64,000 nucleotides of DNA from Lachnospiraceae bacterium (GTDB lineage Bacteria > Bacillota_A > Clostridia > Lachnospirales > Lachnospiraceae), in contig JAQUUB010000014.1 in NCBI GenBank assembly GCA_028694115.1, positions 21,043-85,042 of the forward strand. Direction: 5' to 3'. Shown piece after piece: positions 44,482 through 54,016 of this stretch. The first letter of the stretch is position 1. The number at the start of each line of letters is the position of its first letter. The position numbers and the translations under genes were made by a program. A model generated the notes under the pieces. It was given only the letters and a program-made list of their open reading frames with translations, ran no database searches and had not been told where the DNA came from.

Positions 44482-45177
44482 TTACTTTAAATTAAATGGT
44501 TTCAATAGTTTGTCCACTTCCGTTGGCTTTCCATCCACATCAACAGAAACTTTTGCAAATACCCAACCCTTCACAGCATTTGGATCCACACCTGCGTCAA
44601 TAAATGGTTGTGGGTTCAGTACAAACACCATATCCTTATCATTTTTGTTCATATCCTTTGCCCATTCAAATAGATTGCCTTCACCAACATTTACGCCATA
44701 GTGGTCAAGCGCTGTATGGTAACCAATCGTGTCACGGTACAAATTGACAATTTGTTCATAGGATGATAATGCTGTGACTTCGTTGCTGTATTTTAGTTTA
44801 TCTTCTCCAAGATTCTTGCCCACCATAAGCATATTGTCATAGAAAGTAATGTTTTCTGGCAGTTTACTTGTATCAAGTCCAGCATCAAGAAATGGCTGTG
44901 CATTAAACTCTAACATAATATCATACAATGGGGTGCTTCTGTAATCCTTGCTCCATATAAACCTGGCAGTATCATCCGGTGCAGACAGCGACCAACCGCC
45001 ATTTATTTCATCTGTTGTGACCTTGTCGTCCATTGTTTCCAAAACAACACCAAATGAAGTGACGGACTTATTACCTACCACATCCAACTGCTTACCAATC
45101 CCAGCACAAGCACTCAAAGATATCCCGCTAATTGCTCCTGCAAAAATCACAGAAAGCTTTTTTACTATTTTTTTCAT
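44482..45177 (-). CDS. Lipoprotein of unknown function in the metal operon
   Basis: The 231-residue protein has a lipoprotein signal (FAGAISGISLSACAGIGKQL) with the lipobox cysteine near residue 22. The mature part contains two related segments, EFNAQPFLDAGLDTSKLPEN and FVLNPQPFIDAGVDPNAVKG, that look like an internal duplication. Its ATG overlaps the copA stop as TAATG, so translation is coupled to copA. The longer frame to 45363 lies within copA and is rejected. A role in extracytoplasmic metal handling is inferred only from the operon. Confidence 0.8.
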   Translation of the reverse strand: MKKIVKKLSVIFAGAISGISLSACAGIGKQLDVVGNKSVTSFGVVLETMDDKVTTDEINGGWSLSAPDDTARFIWSKDYRSTPLYDIMLEFNAQPFLDAGLDTSKLPENITFYDNMLMVGKNLGEDKLKYSNEVTALSSYEQIVNLYRDTIGYHTALDHYGVNVGEGNLFEWAKDMNKNDKDMVFVLNPQPFIDAGVDPNAVKGWVFAKVSVDVDGKPTEVDKLLKPFNLK

Positions 45178-47444
45178 TATACATTCATCCTTTCTTGTCT
45201 TGCAACCTGAAATCTTTTTAAACGCAGAGCGTTTAATAGTACGGAAACGGAACTGAGGCTCATGGCAGCTGCTGCAAATATGGGATTTAAAAGTGGTCCA
45301 CCAAACAGATAAAGTACACCTGCAGCTATAGGAATACCAATTACATTGTAGCCAAACGCCCAAAATAGATTTTGTTTAATGTTGCGGATTGTTTTTTTGC
45401 TTAGATTAATAGCCATCGGCACGTCCATAAGGTCGCTTCGCATAAGTACGATATCTGCCGATTCCATTGCAACATCGGTACCGGAGCCAATCGCAATACC
45501 GATATCAGCCTGTGCCAGTGCAGGAGCATCATTAATTCCGTCTCCCACCATAGCAACCTTTAACCCTTCGTTTTGCAACTTTTTAACTTCATTCGATTTA
45601 TCCTGTGGAAGTACTTCCGCCAGTACTCGGTCAATGCCAACCTGCTTTGCAATTGCATCAGCTGTCTTTTTGTTATCACCTGTTATCATGGCTACTTCAA
45701 TTCCCATCCTTCGTAAGCTTTCAATTGCCGTCCTGCTAGACAGCTTTACAACGTCAGCCACAGCAACTATGCCAGCAATCTGTCCTTCAATGGCAATGTA
45801 TATCGGTGTTTTCCCTTCCTCTGCTAAACGATCAGATGTAGCAGTAAATGTTGTAAGGGAAATCCCCTGCTCATCCATCAATTTGCGGTTGCCCGCCAGA
45901 ATGGTTTGCCCATGAATTTCAGCTTTTATACCACGTCCGGTAATGGATACAAAATGATCAACTTCCAATAATTTTAGTCCCTTATCCTGTGCACCCTGAA
46001 CAATCGCCTGTCCAAGTGGATGTTCTGAATTTTTTTCAGCGGATGCAGTAATTTGAAGTAGCTTGTCAGTATCTTTGTCTTCTGTAGTTAGCACATCCGT
46101 CACATTGGGTTTTCCCTCTGTAATAGTACCTGTCTTATCAAATACAATGGTATTTATTTTATGTGCTGTTTCCAGTGCTTCGCCGCCTTTTATTAGAATT
46201 CCGTTTTCGGCACCCTTACCAGTTCCCACCATAATCGCTGTTGGCGTTGCCAAACCCAAGGCACAGGGGCAGGCGATTACTAAAACCGAAATAAATATCG
46301 TTAGTGCAAATTCTAAGTCTCTGGTACCAATATACCATGCAATTCCTGATAGTAATGCAATTACACATACAATGGGTACAAAGTATCCAGATACGATATC
46401 GGCCATTTGAGCAATGGGAGCTTTGCTGCCCTGAGCGTCCTCCACAAGTTTTATAATCTGTGCCAGCGCCGTATCACTGCCTATTTTTTCAGCACGGAAC
46501 TGAACGGTTCCGGTTGTATTAATGGATGCTGCATATACACTATCACCAGACTTTTTATCAACTGGCATACTCTCACCCGTCAGCATAGATTCATCAATTG
46601 ACGTATGTCCTTGTAAAACTGTTCCATCTACTGGTATTTTAGAGCCTGGTTTTACAACGATTACATCGCCTATTTCCACCTCATCGATTGGGATTTCCTT
46701 TTCAACACCATCTTCTATAATAATGGCTGTTTTAGGGGCGAGACCCATCAGTTTCTTGATTGCCTCGCTTGTTCTGCCCTTTGAAACAGCTTCCAAAGAC
46801 TTACCCAGCAGAATCAGTGTGATAATGATTCCTGCCGTTTCAAAATAGAGTGATTCTGCTGCAACAAACTTACCATTTGTAATCTGCCACACATTATAGG
46901 TGCTATACAAAACCGCCGCCGTGGTACCTATAGCGATTAAAGAATCCATATTGGGACTTTTCTGTAACAATGCTTTGAAACCAATGGAATAAAATTTATA
47001 TCCAACCCCAATCACAGGTAGTACCAAAATCATCTCTACTAGTGCATAAATCAATGGGAAATTCATGGGGTCAAGACCTCTGGGAAATGGCAGTCTAACT
47101 ATGGTTATCATTGGCGCCATAGCAATGTAAAGAAGTGGAATACTAAACACAGCCGAAATGATAAATTTTGTCCATAGTGTTTTAATTTCCTTTTGTTTTC
47201 GTTTCCTATCCTCGTCATGAGTATAGGTCTTAGAATTCTCTAAGGCATTGTAGCCTGACTTCTCAACAGCTTCCTTAATGACAGATAACTGCACTTTTTG
47301 TGGGTCATATACTACTGTTGCCTTCTCTGTGGCAAAATTTACTGACGCACTTGTAATCCCATCCAGTTTATTTATTGTTTTTTCTACCCGTTGGGCACAA
47401 GCCGCACAGGTCATGCCTCTTATATTTAGTACTTGTTTTTCCAT
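45177..47444 (-). CDS. copA: Copper-translocating P1B-type ATPase
   Basis: The 755-residue ATPase has one N-terminal HMA domain (IRGMTCAACAQRVEK), eight membrane helices and TGES (SMLTGESMPVDK). The copper-type transmembrane motif is VIACPCALGLATPTAIM near residue 400. It also shows the phosphorylation motif IVFDKTGTITEGKP, the HP motif SEHPLGQAIV, and the hinge AMVGDGINDAPALAQADIGI. The final helix carries the conserved MSLSSVSVLLNALRLKR. It exports Cu(I) using ATP. GAGGTG lies before the ATG. It is the catalytic centre of the 49491-44254 operon. Confidence 0.96.
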   Translation of the reverse strand: MEKQVLNIRGMTCAACAQRVEKTINKLDGITSASVNFATEKATVVYDPQKVQLSVIKEAVEKSGYNALENSKTYTHDEDRKRKQKEIKTLWTKFIISAVFSIPLLYIAMAPMITIVRLPFPRGLDPMNFPLIYALVEMILVLPVIGVGYKFYSIGFKALLQKSPNMDSLIAIGTTAAVLYSTYNVWQITNGKFVAAESLYFETAGIIITLILLGKSLEAVSKGRTSEAIKKLMGLAPKTAIIIEDGVEKEIPIDEVEIGDVIVVKPGSKIPVDGTVLQGHTSIDESMLTGESMPVDKKSGDSVYAASINTTGTVQFRAEKIGSDTALAQIIKLVEDAQGSKAPIAQMADIVSGYFVPIVCVIALLSGIAWYIGTRDLEFALTIFISVLVIACPCALGLATPTAIMVGTGKGAENGILIKGGEALETAHKINTIVFDKTGTITEGKPNVTDVLTTEDKDTDKLLQITASAEKNSEHPLGQAIVQGAQDKGLKLLEVDHFVSITGRGIKAEIHGQTILAGNRKLMDEQGISLTTFTATSDRLAEEGKTPIYIAIEGQIAGIVAVADVVKLSSRTAIESLRRMGIEVAMITGDNKKTADAIAKQVGIDRVLAEVLPQDKSNEVKKLQNEGLKVAMVGDGINDAPALAQADIGIAIGSGTDVAMESADIVLMRSDLMDVPMAINLSKKTIRNIKQNLFWAFGYNVIGIPIAAGVLYLFGGPLLNPIFAAAAMSLSSVSVLLNALRLKRFQVARQERMNV

Positions 47445-47461
47445 ATTTGTTCACCTCATTT

Positions 47462-47953
47462 TTAAGATTCTGTTTTCCAGTTTAAAAAAATTCCCTTCGC
47501 TTCGGTTAGAAAATCCCGTGATATTGTAATATTTTTATCATCTACTGTCTTATTATCTTCGAATATGGGAAATGGATTACAACCACCAGATTCTACTTCT
47601 ACTTTATCCATGGTAAATCGGTTGCCGCAGTTCTGACATACTAACTCCTTACCATCCTGTTTATAATATCCTCTTCCCGAGTCGTAGCAAACCTGACATG
47701 TATTGAATGCAGTTCGAATACTTCCATCTGGAGCTTTCACTGCTAATACCTCGAAATTTACATCATCAATTTCTACTGGATAAAATACAGCAGTCTCACT
47801 TATATCTGCAATTGGAATAACAAGGTCATTTGCGGCTGATGATTTTTCTGTACTAGAACTGCATCCAGAAAGCACGGTAAGTATTATACTCAACAACATA
47901 ACCACCACTACACTTTTGTACCATTGTTTATGTCTTGCAATATATCTTTTCAT
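47462..47953 (-). CDS. DUF2318-domain lipoprotein
   Basis: The 163-residue protein has a signal helix and lipobox (VVVMLLSIILTVLSGCSSS). A DUF2318-type domain follows, with NTCQVCYDSGRGYYKQDGK, LVCQNCGNRFTMDKV and ESGGCNPFP. The cysteine pairs (CxxC, CxxC) would bind metal, and the domain occurs in bacterial membrane iron-sulfur-like proteins linked to metal uptake or export. Outside-facing location and operon position suggest metal transfer to or from the TauE/SafE-cupredoxin protein; this is inference. Confidence 0.85.
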   Translation of the reverse strand: MKRYIARHKQWYKSVVVVMLLSIILTVLSGCSSSTEKSSAANDLVIPIADISETAVFYPVEIDDVNFEVLAVKAPDGSIRTAFNTCQVCYDSGRGYYKQDGKELVCQNCGNRFTMDKVEVESGGCNPFPIFEDNKTVDDKNITISRDFLTEAKGIFLNWKTES

Positions 47954-47996
47954 TATTTTTCTCCTTTAATATCTCATTTTAAATTTATTAATATAT

Positions 47997-48098
47997 CTAA
48001 TCTTTTTTACTTCTTGGCTTATCATACATAAAGATTATTGCAACAATAATTGCTGCAATCGGCAAAATGCAATGCCAATGACTCAATAAAAAATTCAT
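47997..48098 (-). CDS. 33-residue single-helix membrane peptide
   Basis: Frame from ATG 48098 to TAG 47997 encodes MNFLLSHWHCILPIAAIIVA, then IIFMYDKPRSKKD. A GGAGG site lies nine bases before the ATG. It has one membrane helix with a His-x-His-Cys cluster (SHWHC) near its N-terminus and a basic C-terminus, so the metal-liganding side chains would face outward. It lies between the TauE/SafE fusion and the DUF2318 gene in a metal operon. It is short enough to be missed by standard gene callers. Confidence 0.7.
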   Translation of the reverse strand: MNFLLSHWHCILPIAAIIVAIIFMYDKPRSKKD

Positions 48099-48129
48099 AT
48101 GCTTTTCCTCCAATTTAATTAGTGACAAC

Positions 48130-49491
48130 TCAATGCTTCACTACTGTTTCCTCCAATACGGTTATGTCGCTGCGGATCATACCCATCCAGCAAGAATATG
48201 GAAATGTTCCTGTTTTTGTAGGTGTAAATTCAATGATATTCTCACCAGTTTTAAACTCATATTCCATGTTGTACTCTGGAATAATCATTCGGTTATTACA
48301 ACCGTTAATGCTACCTTGCGGTGCATCTATGATCCACTTCACGGGTGTTCCTGCCTGCACGGTAATAGCTGGATAACCTCCAGCATCAAGGGTACTCTTC
48401 ACAATCTGGTATCCATCTTTAGTTTCTATTTTCGATGAGTTTATCTGACTTGCATCACTAACAGTGGATGATGGCATTAAATGGGTTGAAAGTCCAGATA
48501 GACTAAAACCATTTGAAAACATTGTTAAACCAAGAACCACAACTAACGTTGCTCCAACCGTCATTACTTTGCTAGTAAACTTCTTTGTTAGTACCGAACT
48601 TAATACCCCAATTCCAAACATCAACGGTACCGTACCAAGTGAAAACAGGAACATAGAAAATGCACCATTTATTGCAGAGCCTGTAGAGAGTGCGTATATC
48701 TGCATTGCCTGAAGTGGTCCACAAGGCATAAGACCGTTTAATAGCCCAACAATCAATGGGTTTTTGGATTTTCTCTTTTTACTATTAATTTTCTGTGCAA
48801 AAATACGTGGCATCCTAGGCATAAGCTTACGTATAAAAGGAAATACACCTAGCATATTGATTCCCATAATAATCATAAAAACACCAGCAACTAACTGAAC
48901 AATCCCGCGAAACACTCCAGTTAGGGTCAATACCGATCCCAATGCTCCAACAATTCCACCAACAACCGTATAGGCAATGACACGTCCCAAGTTGTATAAA
49001 AAACTAGGTCTGAACGCTGCCATTCTACTATTCTTATCTATTTCAGACTGTGGAATACATTGTGAAAGGTTTATTCCACCGCACATGGCCACGCAATGCA
49101 CGGATGTCAGCAGACCAATCACAAACAGCATCCAAAAACTAGTACCAGCTTCAGCGGTAGGAAAAATATTAAATATATTTGTCAGCCCCATCTGTTGCAG
49201 TAGTATAAACATTGCCAAAATAAGAATAAGACCTCCAACTGCCTTCTTGTTTGTTGATGCAGACTGATGATCAGTAACTACCCTATAATCCAATTGCACA
49301 ATGATTGCCTCAATCTCACTCATAGTAATCATGTTCTCATCGTAAGTAACTATGGCCGTTTCATTACTGTAACTTACCTGTGCATTTTGAATTCCGTACG
49401 TATTTTGTAATTTTCTTTCAATTTTGTTTTGGCAGCTAACACATGTCATTCCGCTTATGCGTAACTTCTTTGTTTTCAATTGTGATTTCAT
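48130..49491 (-). CDS. HMA-TauE/SafE-cupredoxin fusion (heavy-metal handling membrane protein)
   Basis: From the ATG at 49491 the protein has 453 residues. An N-terminal HMA domain has ISGMTCVSCQNKIERKL; then comes a six-helix TauE/SafE (UreH/CcdA-like) membrane domain with TSVHCVAMCGGINLSQCIP and NGLMPCGPLQAMQIYALSTG. The C-terminal cupredoxin-like domain (about residues 355-450) has NGCNNRMIIPEYN and GTFPYSCWMGMIRSD as likely metal ligands. The two membrane cysteine motifs resemble CcdA-type thiol or metal conduits. It heads the copper operon. A GTG at 49539 is an alternative start with a poorer context. Export or delivery of copper across the membrane is the likely role. Confidence 0.85.
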   Translation of the reverse strand: MKSQLKTKKLRISGMTCVSCQNKIERKLQNTYGIQNAQVSYSNETAIVTYDENMITMSEIEAIIVQLDYRVVTDHQSASTNKKAVGGLILILAMFILLQQMGLTNIFNIFPTAEAGTSFWMLFVIGLLTSVHCVAMCGGINLSQCIPQSEIDKNSRMAAFRPSFLYNLGRVIAYTVVGGIVGALGSVLTLTGVFRGIVQLVAGVFMIIMGINMLGVFPFIRKLMPRMPRIFAQKINSKKRKSKNPLIVGLLNGLMPCGPLQAMQIYALSTGSAINGAFSMFLFSLGTVPLMFGIGVLSSVLTKKFTSKVMTVGATLVVVLGLTMFSNGFSLSGLSTHLMPSSTVSDASQINSSKIETKDGYQIVKSTLDAGGYPAITVQAGTPVKWIIDAPQGSINGCNNRMIIPEYNMEYEFKTGENIIEFTPTKTGTFPYSCWMGMIRSDITVLEETVVKH

Positions 49492-49587
49492 ATTATGGCA
49501 AGCACCTTCTTTCTTTTCTTTGTAGTCAATATAACGCACAAATTTGTAGAAATTGTATGGATTGAAAATTTTCTATTAAATTTTTTG

Positions 49588-49626
49588 ATAAAAAGAGGCA
49601 TCAAGATTTTTTTATCTCAATGCCTC
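49588..49626 (-). terminator. Intrinsic terminator after the acetyltransferase remnant
   Basis: Minus strand: GAGGCAT (49626-49620 region) pairs with ATGCCTC (49601-49595), with an inner AGAT/ATCT pairing, followed by TTTTT. It begins nine bases after the stop of the acetyltransferase remnant and isolates the copper operon from upstream transcription. Confidence 0.85.
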
Positions 49627-49634
49627 TGACTTCT

Positions 49635-49925
49635 TTACAATTTATTTATATTCCCGCACACAATATTATTAATTTTTTCATTTACTTTTTGTTTATCCCA
49701 ATCCCACCAGCAAATAGCTTGTAATTTTTCGATTGTTTCATCATTGAATCGCTTCTTTATTGATTTTGCGGGTACACCACCTACGATTGTGTATGGCTCC
49801 ACATCCTTTGTTACAACGGCTCTTGTTCCATAATTGCTCCATTTCCAATATGAACACCCGACATAATAACCGCTTCATAACCAATCCATATATCATTTCC
49901 AATAACAATATTTTCCTTTACGATT
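49635..49925 (-). pseudogene. Hexapeptide-repeat acetyltransferase (Vat/CatB-like) remnant
   Basis: Minus-strand frames encode [28 protein letters not shown], then after a one-base loss near 49827 [37 protein letters not shown] and a natural end. This is the C-terminal half of the xenobiotic acetyltransferase family. The N-terminal half is missing; the remnant joins the end of the MFS gene, whose last five codons come from its sequence in another frame. Both a truncation and a frameshift make it non-functional. Confidence 0.85.
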
Positions 49926-51137
49926 TAATAAAAAAATCCCGATAATTAATAGAATTGGAAATAGAATCGCTACCAAAAGTCCTGTCTTCATACCAAGCTG
50001 TGTCACATCTTGACCTAACAAGAAAGGTTCTAAAAATGAAGTGCCTGTATCCTGTACCTTTTCTGATATCATTCCTACAATTCCAGGTCCTGAGGAACAA
50101 CCCAAATCCCCTGCTAATGCTAAAAATGCAAACATTCCGGTACCGCCTGCTGGATATTCCTTTGCTGCAAGACTAAAGCATCCTGGCCACATAATACCAA
50201 CCGATAGTCCACATATTGCACAACCCATGAGTGACAAAATAGGAATTGGGGAAAATACTGCCAATAGATAACTAAGTACACATAACATGCTGCTTCCTAC
50301 CAGAAATCTCTTTAGCTCAATTTTGTCTCCCTTCACTCCGTAGAAAACACGGGATACTCCCATTAGTACCGCGAAGAAACATGGACCTAATAAATCTCCC
50401 ATTGTTTTCGAAACTCCGACACCTATTTCTGCAAATAAGGAAGACCACTGAGACATTGCTTGCTCGGATGCCCCAGAACAGATCATTAACAAAAACAGAA
50501 TCCAGAAAACCTTCACTTTAAATAATTTTCTCAGCGGAATCTGATGCTCTGCTTCCACAAGAGAAAATAGTTGCACCTTTGAAAAATAGAAAATATTCAT
50601 AAATGGCACAATGGCCCATAGAATCGGAAGAATCCTCCACGCAGAGGTTGTAAATAGTGCAAAATATAAGGTAGTCAAAAGTACCACACTAACGTGTCCC
50701 CAGCAATAAAAGGAATGAAGCAGACTCATTGCCTGATCCTTTGCATCCCCTGGCACTGATTCCACGATTGGACTGATCAGTACCTCGATAATTCCACCAC
50801 CAATGGCATTTAAACACATCGCTAAAACAAGTCCAAGATAAGCATCCTTCATAATAAGAGGCAGAACTCCCATGCTTACAAGCCCAACCGTACAAAAAAT
50901 ATGAGCCGCTATTATAGAAATACGATATCCAATCTTATCTACAAATTTTGCTGACAAAAAATCGACTAGAATTTGTACTCCAAAATTAATGGAAATCAAT
51001 AATCCGATTTTATCAAGTGAAACTCCAAATTCGTTACGAAAAATAATGAATAATAAGGGTGGCAGATTATTAATAATTGCTTGTGTAATATAGCCAATAT
51101 AGCTTGCATAAATGGTGTGTTTTTGATTTAGTTTCAT
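49893..51137 (-). CDS. MFS transporter
   Basis: The 414-residue protein has twelve predicted membrane helices and the MFS loop 2-3 motif region [15 protein letters not shown]. It resembles the FucP/sugar-permease-like branch ([38 protein letters not shown]). The C-terminus [10 protein letters not shown] is odd: its last residues are read out of frame from the adjacent acetyltransferase remnant, so the original end may have been lost by a deletion. Substrate unknown. Confidence 0.88.
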   Translation of the reverse strand: MKLNQKHTIYASYIGYITQAIINNLPPLLFIIFRNEFGVSLDKIGLLISINFGVQILVDFLSAKFVDKIGYRISIIAAHIFCTVGLVSMGVLPLIMKDAYLGLVLAMCLNAIGGGIIEVLISPIVESVPGDAKDQAMSLLHSFYCWGHVSVVLLTTLYFALFTTSAWRILPILWAIVPFMNIFYFSKVQLFSLVEAEHQIPLRKLFKVKVFWILFLLMICSGASEQAMSQWSSLFAEIGVGVSKTMGDLLGPCFFAVLMGVSRVFYGVKGDKIELKRFLVGSSMLCVLSYLLAVFSPIPILSLMGCAICGLSVGIMWPGCFSLAAKEYPAGGTGMFAFLALAGDLGCSSGPGIVGMISEKVQDTGTSFLEPFLLGQDVTQLGMKTGLLVAILFPILLIIGIFLLNRKGKYCYWK

Positions 51138-51147
51138 AGGTATAAGG

Positions 51148-51690
51148 TTAGCCTCCCTTTTTTATGTGATTTAATGAATCTTTATCCCATTGAAAATCTA
51201 ATGTTTCTAAAAATAAACTTTTATCTATTTCAACTTTTGCCAAAACCTCTTGGTTTTTTATAATATACGCTTCTTCCTTCGTATTAAATTTAACCTCAAC
51301 TCCATCTAACTCATAATAATTTGTTAAACTATGATTCTCAGCGATAATCTGTTTGATAATGGGTTCTAATTCTTCCAAAGTATTATTCTTTTTACTTATG
51401 TGATAATCATTACGATCCGTATTCCTTATTTGTAAATAGGTACTGTTTCCAAAGCTTATCTCACAATAATTAAGAATATTATCAAAAGTACTATCCACTC
51501 CTGCTGCAGAACCCATCATAAGGCACAACATTCCAAAAACAAACGTCCAAAAAGCTCGAATAAGATAATACGCCTTTCTAGTTTTAATAAATACCTGATC
51601 TCGATGTCTTCCAAAACATATTACATCTGTTATTTGTTTCGGATAAAATATGGTAAAAAACATTGAAAACACGGCATACAACAACCCCAT
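51148..51690 (-). CDS. Small membrane protein of unknown function
   Basis: The 180-residue protein has a hydrophobic N-terminus (LYAVFSMFFTIFYP) and a second helix near residues 43-65 (RAFWTFVFGMLCLMMGSAAG). A soluble, probably extracellular C-terminal region rich in charged residues follows (EELEPIIKQIIAENHSLTNY). GGGGAG precedes the ATG. It starts 19 bases after the GNAT gene and ends 10 bases before the MFS gene. Not recognised. Confidence 0.65.
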   Translation of the reverse strand: MGLLYAVFSMFFTIFYPKQITDVICFGRHRDQVFIKTRKAYYLIRAFWTFVFGMLCLMMGSAAGVDSTFDNILNYCEISFGNSTYLQIRNTDRNDYHISKKNNTLEELEPIIKQIIAENHSLTNYYELDGVEVKFNTKEEAYIIKNQEVLAKVEIDKSLFLETLDFQWDKDSLNHIKKGG

Positions 51691-51709
51691 TTAATACTCC
51701 CCCTCATTT

Positions 51710-52213
51710 TCACAATAAAAGAAAACTCTTCACATGATATTTCTGATTGTCTCTTTCAAAGGAATCCTTCTCCATCCCTTTATATTCAAACCCTAAGTTT
51801 TCTAATATTTTAATACTTGCTTTGTTATCTTCCACTACATCTGCATAAATGGTTGGATTTTTATAATTTGCTTTTAATTGTTCAATCATCCATGAAGCAC
51901 AGTCTCTTCCGATTCCTTTTCCCCATTCTGCTTTACAAATTTGATAGAATAGACCAAATTCCTGATTCTCCCTATTAATTACAGGACATCCCACAAGCCC
52001 ACACACCGAATGGTTTTTTAACACAACATGATATAAAGGAATTTCCATCCCTTTCTCATTTTCTAAAAAACGTTGTATTCTTTTTTTGCTCTCCTTAGGT
52101 GAACAGGGCTCCTTAATATTAGTAAAGCGAATGACGTCTTGATCCTTCCAAAGATAGCATAAATCATCGATATATTTTTTATTTAAGGGTTCAAATGTTA
52201 ACTTATTTTTCAT
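51710..52213 (-). CDS. GNAT family N-acetyltransferase
   Basis: The 167-residue protein has the RimJ/RimL-type GNAT layout: N-terminal LTFEPLNKKYIDDLCYLW, ECGLVGCPVINRENQEF-like beta strands (VCGLVGCPVINRENQ), the acetyl-CoA loop CKAEWGKGIGRDCASWMIEQ near residue 95, and VVEDNKASIKILENLGFEYK. It transfers acetyl from acetyl-CoA to an unidentified amine. AAGGTGATGG precedes the ATG. Confidence 0.88.
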   Translation of the reverse strand: MKNKLTFEPLNKKYIDDLCYLWKDQDVIRFTNIKEPCSPKESKKRIQRFLENEKGMEIPLYHVVLKNHSVCGLVGCPVINRENQEFGLFYQICKAEWGKGIGRDCASWMIEQLKANYKNPTIYADVVEDNKASIKILENLGFEYKGMEKDSFERDNQKYHVKSFLLL

Positions 52214-52217
52214 TCCA

Positions 52218-52355
52218 TCACCTTACAATTTCATACTCTTTTCTATTATTTATTTCTCTTTTTCTACATCGACAATTCCTTTGATAAAACAAGAAACCCA
52301 GGAAGATTAGTAAAAAATATAATATAATACCAACTATAATTGCCTTACCTATCAT
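52218..52355 (-). CDS. 45-residue single-helix membrane protein
   Basis: From the ATG at 52355 (GAGGA five bases upstream) the product begins MIGKAIIVGIILYFLLIFLG and has a basic cysteine-containing tail (QRNCRCRKREINNRKEYE). Longer starts at 52385 (ATG) or 52412 (GTG) are possible with weaker ribosome-binding sites. It lies four bases before the GNAT gene. Function unknown. Confidence 0.5.
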   Translation of the reverse strand: MIGKAIIVGIILYFLLIFLGFLFYQRNCRCRKREINNRKEYEIVR

Positions 52356-52441
52356 GAGATCCTCGACTTCAAAAAAGCCATACATAAAATGCCCATTCCT
52401 TTTCCCTATCACATAATTTTTTTATGCTTCATAATACCCCC

Positions 52442-52726
52442 TTATAATACTACTCTCAACAGTGCCTCTGTAAGACAATTTCTATAGATTTCCTTGTACT
52501 CTTCCTCATCTTCACTAGTAAACCGTCTTATACATTTTTCATCATATTCAGAACTGCAATATGCATATTTCGAACCAAGAATTGCCTGATAGCCACATTT
52601 GTTTACTTCAAATAGAATATAATCTACAAAATTTCTATCTTTTGAATCATTAGCAACACAAAGATGAAAAAATCTACCATTATATTCCCGTGCCCATAAT
52701 GCAGAATTTTGAAAATTAATTACTGG
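52442..52726 (-). pseudogene. 5'-truncated ORF next to the cloverleaf element
   Basis: A 94-codon frame without any ATG reads INFQNSALWAREYNGRFFHL, CVANDSKDRNFVDYILFEVN, and ends YRNCLTEALLRVVL. It is closed upstream by TAG at 52729, about 35 bases from the cloverleaf. The composition is that of a real soluble protein whose start has been lost, possibly by the event that placed the element here. Family not recognised. Confidence 0.6.
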
Positions 52727-52764
52727 CTAGTTTATATGTATCCCCTCATTTTGTTTCATTTTGC

Positions 52765-52896
52765 GAGAGTACCACAGAAAACTACGTTTTCTGTGGTCGC
52801 CCTTACGGGCGACTATGTAAATACAAGAAATCCTCCCCTACCCATTTCATGCAAGCATGATGGGGGCGGGGAGGGTTCTTGTATTTACGCACTCTC
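52765..52896 (-). ncRNA. Cloverleaf palindromic element / candidate structured RNA
   Basis: A 6-bp closing stem (52765-52770 GAGAGT with 52891-52896 ACTCTC) encloses three hairpins. They are a 12-bp arm at 52771-52797 with a 3-base loop, a GTCGCCC/GGGCGAC arm at 52796-52813, and a long arm at 52817-52888. The long arm has 13 perfect outer pairs, CCTCCCC/GGGGAGG, CCCAT/ATGGG and a TCATGC/GCATGA tip. Read on the minus strand the middle loop is GTAA, a GNRA tetraloop, so the minus strand is the likely RNA. It starts 13 bases after the ilvC stop and lacks a T-run, so it is not an ordinary terminator. It could be an ncRNA, a 3'-UTR element or a MITE-like repeat. Confidence 0.7.
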
Positions 52897-52909
52897 TACG
52901 TTTATCGGA

Positions 52910-53956
<1,047 letters not shown>

Positions 53957-54016
53957 TTATATCTTGAGTACTCTCCTGTTTTAAGATAAGTACTGTAATA
54001 CCGGTACAACCTATTA

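Noticed and set aside
45178..45363. N-terminal extension of the 44482 lipoprotein
   Set aside because: The extension is an out-of-frame reading of the copA 3' end; the lipoprotein signal begins at 45177.
49492..49560. CopY/CsoR-type operator at the inverted repeat ACAAATTTGT
   Set aside because: The palindrome is short, lacks the TACANNTGTA spacing, and no clear promoter could be placed next to it.
52765..52896. tRNA gene or group II intron fragment at the cloverleaf
   Set aside because: No T-loop GTTCRA consensus, anticodon stem or CCA-like acceptor exists, and the arms are far too long for tRNA. The GTGCG near the 5' end recalls a group II intron start but no domain V or ORF follows.
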